From: Arthrobacter globiformis
GTDB lineage: Bacteria > Actinomycetota > Actinomycetes > Actinomycetales > Micrococcaceae
Assembly: GCF_030815865.1 (NCBI RefSeq)
Contig: NZ_JAUSXI010000001.1
Coordinates: forward strand, 4,898,001 to 4,962,000
DNA: 64,000 bases
Reading direction: 5' to 3'
In this document: positions 1 to 9,469 of the stretch, one piece after another
Layout of the letters: each line of letters begins with the position of its first letter
Numbering within the stretch: position 1 is the first letter of the stretch
Position numbers and translations under genes: made by a program
Notes under the pieces: generated by a model
Seen by the model: only the letters and a program-made list of their open reading frames with translations
Databases searched by the model: none
What the model was told of the DNA's origin: nothing

Positions 1-92
1 GCCGGGGCAAGAGCCTCAACGCGTATGTGGGCCAGGAAAGGCTGGTACCCCCACCAGCGGCTCCTGCGCTAACGAGCCCCAAAATCGGCTGA
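1..92 (+). CDS. C-terminal tail of a HicB/Arc-like small protein (5' truncated by the window)
   Basis: The frame beginning at base 3 reads R-G-K-S-L-N-A-Y-V and ends at TGA 90-92. The G-K-S-L-N-x-Y-V signature is typical of the ribbon-helix-helix end of HicB-type antitoxins and related small DNA-binding proteins. Only about 29 residues are visible and the Pro/Ala-rich tail after the motif is not diagnostic. A strong hairpin follows 18 bp after the stop, which supports this being a real gene end. The identity is tentative because the body of the gene lies outside the window. Confidence 0.4.
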   Translation, partial: RGKSLNAYVGQERLVPPPAAPALTSPKIG

Positions 93-109
93 CATTCCAG
101 ATAGCTTCA

Positions 110-158
110 GGAACCCCGCCACGGCACAGTGACCCGTTCACAGCCGCGGCGGGGTTCC
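110..158 (+). terminator. Terminator hairpin after the left-edge gene
   Basis: A perfect 11-bp stem pairs GGAACCCCGCC (110-120) with GGCGGGGTTCC (148-158) around a 27-nt loop. It lies just after the stop of the left-edge ORF and before the IclR gene, so it probably ends the upstream transcript. There is no long U tract. Confidence 0.6.
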
Positions 159-312
159 ATGTTTCCGGGATTCCCTGCGTCCGGGGAATAAGCGCTGTGT
201 TCAGGAAGATGACGCCCGTGTGTCCGACGCAGTCTAGGATCAGACGTGTGAAGCAGGCGGGATGGTGCAAAGCCTGGCGGCTGGTCACGGCGACAACATG
301 GGAGCACCTCTG

Positions 313-1122
313 ATGGCTGCGAGAGACGAACCAGGGAACGACAGGGATGCGGACGCCAAAGGCGGAGGCGGCGTTCAGTCCGTAGACCGCGCCCTCCAGA
401 TCTTGGAAATCATCGCCAGGGACGGACACGCAGGCGTCAGTGACATCGCCGACGAAATGGGAGTTCACAAGTCCACCGTTTCGCGGCTGCTCGGCTCGCT
501 GGTGTCCAGGGAGATAGTGCGGCAGAACAATGACCGCGGCAAGTATCAGCTGGGATTCGGCATCCTTCGCCTGGCGAGCTCCATTCCCGGCCGGCTGAGC
601 CTGGTCCACGAGGCGCGTCCCACCCTGGAGAGCCTCGCGGAGCAATACAAGGAAACCGTCAACCTCGCCGTCCTGCGTTCCAGCTACGCGGTGAACGTCG
701 ACCAGGCCATGGGCCCGTCAACGCTGGCAACATCCGACTGGGTGGGCAGCCTCACGCCCCTCCACGCCACCTCCAGCGGCAAAGTACTGCTGGCAGCCCT
801 GCCGGTTGAAGAACGGTCCCGCATTCTCCAGGAGGTGGGCCTTCCGGCCCGCACCCCGCGGACCATCACGGACAGGGATGCCTTGGAGAACCAGCTCCTC
901 GACGTTTCCCGCGACGGTTACGCCGTTGTTCATGAGGAATTCGAAATCGGCCTAAACGCAGTTGCCGTGCCCGTTTACAACCACTTCGGGACGGTCATCG
1001 GGGCCGTCAGCATCTCGGGGCCTGCCTTCCGCTTCAACCCCGAAAATACGCCCGGCTTGATCCAGGGCCTCCGGGACGCTGGCCTGAGCATCAGCGGAAA
1101 GATGGGCTACACACACCGATGA
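313..1122 (+). CDS. IclR family transcriptional regulator
   Basis: This is a 269-residue DNA-binding regulator. An N-terminal winged helix-turn-helix follows V-Q-S-V-D-R-A-L-Q-I-L (the recognition part is near D-I-A-D-E-M-G-V-H-K-S-T-V-S-R-L-L). A C-terminal IclR effector domain carries the H-A-T-S-S-G-K-V-L-L-A segment and ends with a VAVPVYNHFG-like strand. I start at ATG 313 because GGGAG lies 8 bp upstream; in-frame starts at 262 and 298 lack a good ribosome site. The gene sits beside the betaine/dimethylglycine genes, so it is a candidate regulator of that module. The effector is not readable from sequence. The family call is secure; the target assignment is inference. Confidence 0.9.
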   Translation: MAARDEPGNDRDADAKGGGGVQSVDRALQILEIIARDGHAGVSDIADEMGVHKSTVSRLLGSLVSREIVRQNNDRGKYQLGFGILRLASSIPGRLSLVHEARPTLESLAEQYKETVNLAVLRSSYAVNVDQAMGPSTLATSDWVGSLTPLHATSSGKVLLAALPVEERSRILQEVGLPARTPRTITDRDALENQLLDVSRDGYAVVHEEFEIGLNAVAVPVYNHFGTVIGAVSISGPAFRFNPENTPGLIQGLRDAGLSISGKMGYTHR

Positions 1123-1148
1123 CCCCGGACCGAGGGTCCGGGGTCATC
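1118..1148 (+). terminator. Terminator overlapping the IclR stop codon
   Basis: A perfect 14-bp stem (1118-1131 with 1135-1148) and a GAG loop overlap the TGA stop (1120-1122) of the IclR gene. This compact hairpin would end IclR transcription immediately and shield it from the opposing pseudogenes. Confidence 0.75.
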
Positions 1149-1155
1149 GAAACCG

Positions 1156-1279
1156 CCGCTGGTTGAGCCTGTCGAAACCAAGCCGCTGGTTCCTGTCGAA
1201 ACCAAGCCGCTGGTTGAGCCTGCCGAAACCTTGATTTCGACAGGCTCAATCAGCGAACCCTCAGGCTCAATCAGCGGTT
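1156..1279. repeat. Cluster of REP-like palindromic repeats
   Basis: Three direct copies of the CCGCTGGTT-GAGCCTGTCGAAACC unit lie at 1156-1179, 1183-1203 (missing GAG) and 1207-1230 (one change). They are followed by inverted copies at about 1235-1255 and 1260-1279. The cluster fills the space between the IclR terminator and the Rieske fragment. The same core recurs at 57486-57537 and, in frame, inside purU at 3473-3522, so it is a dispersed family. Confidence 0.85.
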
Positions 1280-1618
1280 CTAGGTCGCCGGGGTCGGTGC
1301 GGCTTCTTTGCGTTCGAGGGTCTCAGCCCGTTCCTCCAGCGGCGGGGTGCTGTCGGTGATGCCCAGCAGCGCCTCACCGGACAGCTCGACGTCGCCAACC
1401 TTTTCGTGGATCCAGTCGTGGAAAGCGCCGATGTGGTGCTCGGACGGGACGAGCACGCCGCCCTTGGAGTAGACCTTGGAGGCCATGCCCGGCTGGCAGC
1501 GTTCGCACGCGTCGAAGTCCTGCATGTTCACCCGGTGGAACAGTTCCACCGATGCGGTGACGTCCTTGCCGGACTCCACGACGGAGGGCAGGTACAGCCA
1601 GTCGCATTCGACGATCGT
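1280..1618 (-). pseudogene. C-terminal remnant of a Rieske-type oxygenase alpha subunit (betaine demethylase-like)
   Basis: Only the last ~112 residues remain, beginning near D-T-I-V-E-C-D-W-L-Y-L-P and containing E-L-F-H-R-V-N-M-Q-D-F-D-A-C-E-R and V-P-S-E-H-H-I-G. These are C-terminal catalytic-domain signatures of ring-hydroxylating/GbcA-type oxygenases. The Rieske domain and iron ligands are gone. The frame joins a truncated ferredoxin reductase at about 1618-1630, which suggests an internal deletion that fused the two genes. Family membership is clear from the motifs. Betaine as the former substrate is inferred from the neighbours (Rieske ferredoxin, purU, dimethylglycine oxidase). Confidence 0.7.
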
Positions 1619-1629
1619 GTCGGCTGCGC

Positions 1630-2545
1630 CGGGGAGTCGCTGTCCAGCAGGGCCCGCACAGCCAGCGCCGCCCGCTCCAGGGCACCCGTCCAGTGCTCCA
1701 CCCGGCGGTGCCTGTCCACCGCAGCATCGAACCACGCGGCACAGTCCCCCACCGCCACAATGCCCGGAACACTGGTGCGCCCCGTCGCATCACACAGCAC
1801 ACCGCCGTCGACCTCCACCCCGGAACCGGTGAGCCATTCAACGTTCGGTTCCGCGCCGATCCCTACCACCACAGCGTCCGCAGCCACGAACGTCCCATCG
1901 CCCAGCCGAAGGCCGGTCACGTTTCCTTCACCTGCGTAGAAGTCCTCAATAACGGCCGATGAGATGAGCCGGACGCCTTTGGCGGCGTGCAGGCCGGCCA
2001 CCACCGACCCCATCTCCATGCCCAACTGGGCTGCAAAGGGCACCGGCTTGGTGTCAACGAGGGTGACGTCCATGCCGCGTGAAGCGGCGGAAGAGGCGAC
2101 CTCGGCACCGACGAAGCCCGCACCGATAACGGCCATCTTGCTTCCCGGCACGAGTTCCGGCGCCAGGCTTTGCGCGTCGGCGAGGGTGCGCAAGGAGAAG
2201 ACGTTGCTCAAGCCGGCCAGGGCCGGCAACTGGCGGGCCCGCGCGCCGGTGGCGATGACGATGCCATCGGCCTGGACAACTTGGCCGTCAGCCAGACCGA
2301 TGGTTTTTGTAGCCGCGTCCAAGGAGACCGCACGTGCCCCCAGCAGCCATTCGGCGTCGAGGTCGTCAGTTTCGGTCGGCCGTGATTGATCCCAGCAGGA
2401 AGTCCTTGGAGAGCGGCGGCCTGTCATACGGACGGTGCTCTTCATCGCCGATGATGACGAGCCGTCCGGTGAAGCCTTGGGCGCGGGCTGCCCGCGCGGC
2501 GGAAAGACCGGCCAGGGAAGCTCCCACGATCGCAAGCGTCTCCAT
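1630..2545 (-). pseudogene. Ferredoxin reductase (FAD/NADH) pseudogene, frameshifted and 3'-truncated
   Basis: The N-terminus (ATG 2545, preceded by AAAGAGGG) reads M-E-T-L-A-I-V-G-A-S-L-A-G-L, an FAD-binding Rossmann motif, and continues to P-L-S-K-D-F-L-L-G. Near 2370-2385 the frame shifts. The second frame carries D-L-D-A-E-W-L-L-G-A-R-A, the I-A-T-G-A-R motif, the NAD-binding V-I-G-A-G-F-V-G-A-E motif and the V-A-V-G-D-C FAD motif. Coding similarity stops at about residue 305, roughly 90 residues short of usual family length, where Rieske oxygenase sequence begins. Two independent lesions imply loss of function. The frameshift alone could be a sequencing error, but the truncation is unlikely to be. 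Confidence 0.75.
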
Positions 2546-2560
2546 ATTCACACCCTCTTT

Positions 2561-2712
2561 CAATTGCTATTGGCGCAACAACAATCGCTATCTGCAACAG
2601 AGTGATCCAAGCCACGGCGACTGTCAAGAGGTCGGTGTCTCATTAACGCGGGCACGCGTAATTGGACCGTCAACCCTTGACAAAACAGTGTGAGCGAAAG
2701 CACGCTGTTGCA
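2561..2712. promoter_or_regulatory. Divergent control region with direct repeats and TGCAACAG sites
   Basis: A ~20-bp unit (CAAT-GCTAT-...-GCAACA) occurs twice in tandem at 2561-2580 and 2582-2600, next to the reductase start. Its end, TGCAACAG, recurs inverted as CTGTTGCA at 2705-2712 upstream of the Rieske ferredoxin. A TTGACA lies at 2677-2682 on the plus strand, and another reads on the minus strand in the same gap. These are plausible operators for the nearby IclR protein, but no binding data exist. Confidence 0.4.
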
Positions 2713-2785
2713 TATTACGACGGCAGTTGATCCATTCGGAACAAGATGCCAAAGCCCATCTACCTCCCCACGAGAAGAGGCACCC

Positions 2786-3136
2786 ATGCACAAGGCATGC
2801 CCGCTCAGCGAACTGGCACCAGGGGAAGCCCTGCGCCTGAACACCGCACCGCCCATCGCTGTCTTCCACACCGAGGAAGGCGAACTCTTCGCCATTGATG
2901 ACACCTGCACCCACCAGGACGCCTCGCTGACCGACGGCTGGGTGGAAGGCTGTGAGGTCGAATGCCCGCTGCACGCCTCGAAGTTCAATCTCCGTACCGG
3001 GCAGGTTGATGCACCGCCGGCCAAACTTCCCGTCCGCACCCACGAAGTCACCGTTGTGGACGGCGACATCATGGTCATCGAGTCCGAGGCGGCGCCCAAT
3101 CTTCCCCCTGGGCTGACAGTGAACGGCCACATCTAA
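2786..3136 (+). CDS. Rieske [2Fe-2S] ferredoxin
   Basis: A 116-residue soluble electron carrier. The Rieske ligands are visible as C-T-H at about residue 35 and C-P-L-H at about 55, with the usual ~17-residue gap (D-T-C-T-H-Q-D-A-S-L ... E-C-P-L-H-A-S-K-F). ATG 2786 follows GAGAAGAGG; the frame is open upstream but without a better start. Such ferredoxins shuttle electrons from a ferredoxin reductase to a Rieske oxygenase. Both expected partners, just upstream on the other strand, are pseudogenes, so this protein may be orphaned or may serve another oxygenase. Confidence 0.88.
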   Translation: MHKACPLSELAPGEALRLNTAPPIAVFHTEEGELFAIDDTCTHQDASLTDGWVEGCEVECPLHASKFNLRTGQVDAPPAKLPVRTHEVTVVDGDIMVIESEAAPNLPPGLTVNGHI

Positions 3137-3258
3137 GCCGATCCGCTCTGCTACACCCTCGCCTCCGCCCGTAACTGTTGACACGCGTCCCTCCGCAGCA
3201 GGGACAGGGTCACCGAAGCCCCTCAACCTCCACTGCTGCTACCCCTTAGGAGAAAATC

Positions 3259-6760
<3,502 letters not shown>

Positions 6761-6799
6761 GGCCCGGCAGGGCTCGCCGTCCTGACCCCCTTCGCGCCC

Positions 6800-6846
6800 A
6801 GAACGACGGCGACACACCGGTGAATCCGGAGTGTCGCCGTCGTTCT
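6800..6846 (+). terminator. Terminator after the dimethylglycine oxidase gene
   Basis: A perfect 16-bp stem pairs 6800-6815 with 6831-6846 around a 15-nt loop that can itself fold, followed by TGGTT. It closes the purU-oxidase operon 39 bp after the stop. Confidence 0.85.
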
Positions 6847-6926
6847 TGGTTATGAAGAGGTCAGGAGGGCTGCGGGAAACTGTCGGGAATTGAACTCTGT
6901 CCAGCGGTAGCGCGGGGGCGTACCGT

Positions 6927-7341
6927 GTGAGCGTGAATGAGTTGTCGTTGCCGCGGCGTTGGGCCCCGGCAGTGAGCGCGAGCCCAGTCTCAGAACAGGT
7001 TGCCGTCGCCCAAGAGCTCCTCTACGGCCGACAGTCGACTGGGCCCGGCGCAGCCCCTTCCACACGGGCGTCCTCGGTCACTCAGCCCATCCCCCGCTTA
7101 CTGATGTGACGCTTGGGTGCTGGACGGGCGCTTCCAGTCACGACATAGCCGGAGGAAGTCAGGCGCGTTCGGTGCCACGCTTCTGGTCGGTGCGGGGCTG
7201 GTGGCGGCCGGACCCACCTCTATCGCGGGCACCGGGGACTGGGCTGAAATGACAGGCGCCGAGCGCCGGATTCCGGGGCGGCCATTTGGCGCTCAACCGG
7301 GGAACGGCCCGAAGGACCAGTGGCAGAGAGAGCCTTCCTGA
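6927..7341 (+). pseudogene. Possible ISAs1/IS4-type transposase relic
   Basis: Two short frames look like pieces of one decayed gene. The first (GTG 6927) reads M-S-V-N-E-L-S-L-P. The second (about 7117-7341) reads L-L-V-G-A-G-L-V-A-A-G followed by T-S-I-A-G-T-G-D-W-A, resembling the A-V-L-A-G-A-R-S-F-A-A-I-G-E-W-A block near the N-terminus of ISAs1-family transposases. No DDE core or clean terminal repeats were seen, and the remaining ~300 residues are absent. The identification rests on one short motif and is weak. Confidence 0.3.
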
Positions 7342-7899
7342 CCCGCCTGAAATTTGAGCCCTCATTTCCGGCGGCAGATGCGCGAATCCCTCATCCAGTG
7401 ACAACCCAATTCGAACGCCGATAGTTGATATTCGGTCAAGCCGTGAAGGACTGGCAGCAGAGAAGAACCGCGCGGCACGAGCCAGTTGCGCGGGGTTCTT
7501 CTCGGTGGTTTCGAACACGTACGTGACGGAGTGCTGAGACCGACGACGGAGCTGGGTGCCGGCTGGCATGGGGGACACCAGCGGCCGTCCGCCGCCGGCC
7601 GGTTCCAATTTTACGCCGGGTATCCGGCGAAAAATGGTTGGTCCAGAGGTGCCGGAGCAGGGCCAGGCGTATGCAGGGGTCCAGGTCCTGCTGGGCGAGG
7701 ATCCCGCCAATCAGCTGCGTGAGCTGATGAATGCCCTGTGGACAGTTGCACCTCTGTAGGGTTTTCCACCCTACGTCCCCACCGTGGCTGTTTGTGAACG
7801 CCAATAATGACCTTCGTCAACCAAAAGCCGGCAGGGGTCGCCTGTTCGCTCTTCCTGGTGGCCCGGGCGTTGGATCTGCCATGTCACGTGCGCCGACCG
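7342..7899. other. Stretch without a convincing gene
   Basis: Open frames exist on both strands, but none has a ribosome site, a recognisable motif and consistent codon use together. A minus-strand stretch at about 7620-7760 (H-Q-L-T-Q-L-I-G-G-I-L-A-Q-Q-D-L-D-P) has a more gene-like third-position composition and may be a fragment of a decayed gene. I see no promoter or repeat of note. Confidence 0.5.
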
Positions 7900-8148
7900 C
7901 TAGGACAAACCTGTGATCCGCGGTTGGTTCCAGGCCGGTTCGCGGCCGGGAGTGTTGCGGCTGAGCAGGTCCAGCAGTTCGCCTTGGTCCAAACCACTGG
8001 CTTCACTGACCTCAGCAAGGGTCGCGTCCCCGGTGCGCAGCAGCGCCGCCGAGGATTCCCGCAATGTTCGGTGGGCCACGTCCAGGGCGGTCTGGGTGGC
8101 CGCCATGACCGCCGCGAGTGCCCGCAACCTTTGGAGTTCTGGGTTCAT
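7900..8148 (-). CDS. Small protein with a predicted helix-turn-helix
   Basis: An 82-residue protein starting at ATG 8148. The composition is mostly helical and high in Ala/Leu, and codons favour G/C in the third position. Residues ~43-62 (A-T-L-A-E-V-S-E-A-S-G-L-D-Q-G-E-L-L-D-L-L) look like a homeodomain-like HTH, as in small actinobacterial proteins of unknown role. The upstream sequence lacks a strong ribosome site. It lies alone in a decayed region between a transposase relic and a defective tRNA-like sequence. I do not recognise a specific family. Confidence 0.55.
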   Translation of the reverse strand: MNPELQRLRALAAVMAATQTALDVAHRTLRESSAALLRTGDATLAEVSEASGLDQGELLDLLSRNTPGREPAWNQPRITGLS

Positions 8149-8217
8149 GTCTCATGCACCGCCTTCCATCTTGAACCGCGCCCGGACCGGAAACCCCCAC
8201 TACTGTCCGTCCGGAGA

Positions 8218-8292
8218 TGCGCCCGGCGGGGCTCGAACCCCACGACCCGAGGATCAAAAAGTCCCCTGCTCTTCCGGCTGAGCTACGGGTGC
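8218..8292 (-). pseudogene. Defective tRNA-Lys-like gene
   Basis: The minus strand folds as a cloverleaf: acceptor arm GCACCCG/CGGGCGC with one mismatch, D stem GCTC/GAGC, anticodon stem GGGGA/TCCTC, T stem GTGGG/CCCGC. It resembles tRNA-Lys with a TTT anticodon. The anticodon loop (CTTTTTGA) and T loop (GTTCGAGC) each hold 8 nt instead of 7, so the whole is 75 nt. Two extra bases in invariant loops suggest a pseudogene or an attachment-site remnant, not a working tRNA. Sequencing errors in both homopolymer runs are an alternative. Confidence 0.6.
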
Positions 8293-8345
8293 GCCCTGCC
8301 CTGCACGCATGTGATCTTCCCGGAAATCGCTCACAACCCTCAAAG

Positions 8346-8467
8346 AATCTATATCGACTGCTATAGATTTATTAGCACTGGCGAAGGGTGTCCGCAAGGG
8401 TTTTTCTGGCGCGAGAATTGACGCGAAAGCTCTTGCAGGGGGCAATGGACAGTGCTATTAAATCTAT
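8346..8467. promoter_or_regulatory. AATCTAT operator array and long inverted repeat upstream of hsp20
   Basis: AATCTATA (8346-8353) and TATAGATT (8362-8369) form a perfect 8-8-8 inverted repeat. The second copy begins an 18-bp arm, ATAGATTTATTAGCACTG (8363-8380), that recurs inverted with one mismatch at 8450-8467. The arms are 69 bp apart. A possible promoter is TTGCAG (8433-8438) with TATTAA (8456-8461), so the right arm would cover the -10. The AT-rich island contrasts with its surroundings. The layout suggests repression by a looping regulator. Confidence 0.6.
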
Positions 8468-8512
8468 GTCAGCGGATACAGATCCGATCGAAGATGATCA
8501 AGGAGGTATGGG

Positions 8513-8938
8513 ATGTTGATGTTCGATCCTTTCCGTCAGCTCGACCGCCTCGCCGAACAGGTGCTGGGCACCGTGGCCCATCCTGCAGCCATGCCGATGG
8601 ATGCATGGCGGGAAGGGAATGACTATGTCTTTGCCCTGGATCTGCCGGGCGTGGACCTTGATTCCATGGACTTGGGCGTGGACAAAAACGTTCTGACGGT
8701 CCGCGCCGAACGGAAGGACACGGCCGGAAAAGACGTCGAGATGGTGGCCTCCGAGCGGCCCCGGGGTGTCTTCAGCCGCCAACTCGTTCTCGGGGATGCC
8801 ATGGAGACCGATAAAATCACGGCAAACTACGACGCGGGCGTCCTGACCCTACGAATCCCCGTGGCTGCCCAAGCAAAGCCGCGGAAAATCGAAATAGAGA
8901 CCAAGGGAGGCCAGCAGCACCAAATCAACGCGGCCTAA
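8513..8938 (+). CDS. Hsp20/alpha-crystallin small heat shock protein
   Basis: A 141-residue holdase chaperone with the alpha-crystallin domain spanning about residues 35-130. Visible are [12 protein letters not shown], the L-T-V-R-A-E-R strand, [11 protein letters not shown] and the [13 protein letters not shown] motif. ATG 8513 is preceded by AAGGAGG. Such proteins bind unfolding clients in the cytoplasm and hand them to ClpB/DnaK; clpB is in this window at 29984-32641. Control is probably by the AATCTAT/ATAGATT repeats upstream, which do not match the HAIR site found at clpB. Confidence 0.93.
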   Translation: MLMFDPFRQLDRLAEQVLGTVAHPAAMPMDAWREGNDYVFALDLPGVDLDSMDLGVDKNVLTVRAERKDTAGKDVEMVASERPRGVFSRQLVLGDAMETDKITANYDAGVLTLRIPVAAQAKPRKIEIETKGGQQHQINAA

Positions 8939-9469
8939 CAGACCGGGACGGGCTCCCCCGTTACACGCTAACGCTGCCTCTTCAGGCGGCTGGCACCAGA
9001 AGGAAACGCCACCGCGCTTGTAGCGCACATGCAGCAGCAGCGCACGGGCCGTCCCAGCGGCGGTCCCCGGCCGCCCGCGGCGCCGGGGACCGTTCGCCAC
9101 TCGAGGTCGACGGTCAGTTATATCCTTCGCGCATCGTCGGGGCGCGGGCGCCGCACCCCCAGACCGCGCAAGAAGCAAATGCCGCCGGGACGGCAACGCG
9201 CAATGCCGTCGAATCCCGCATCGGCCATCCCGGCCAACGCCTTGGCGTCCGGCATGAGCGCTCTGGGCTCCCGCAGTCCTGTCAACAAGCCGGCGCCGGG
9301 TCAGACGCGCCGTCGCCTTCACTTCGTTTTTATCCACCCGGCGGGTCTCGCTCCCTGGGACAAGCTCAGCCCCTCAACGCAGCAATGGCTCATCGACAAT
9401 CCAGGATCCGCATTCATTTCCGGGCCAGCCCTCGCCGCCCCCGGTCGAAACTACCGAAGTGCGAAACGG
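8939..9469. other. Intergenic stretch without a supported gene
   Basis: A short minus-strand frame at about 9130-9260 (M-P-D-A-K-A-L-A-G-M-A-D-A-G-F-D-G-I) has gene-like codon bias, but it is only ~45 residues from the first Met and matches nothing I know. Plus-strand frames here run into the antisense of the next gene. It may be the eroded edge of the accessory patch around hsp20. Confidence 0.5.

Noticed and set aside
16..645. 209-codon minus-strand frame over the start of the window
   Set aside because: It is antisense to the IclR gene and crosses the 110-158 hairpin; no motif or start signal supports it.
7556..7759. Plus-strand 67-codon frame ending L-R-E-L-M-N-A-L-W-T-V-A-P-L
   Set aside because: Third-position GC is poorer than on the opposite strand, there is no ribosome site, and it overlaps an equally weak minus-strand frame.
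8371..8458. CIRCE (HrcA) operator at hsp20
   Set aside because: TTAGCACT and AGTGCTA half sites exist, but they are ~70 bp apart instead of 9 bp and belong to a longer 18-bp inverted repeat.
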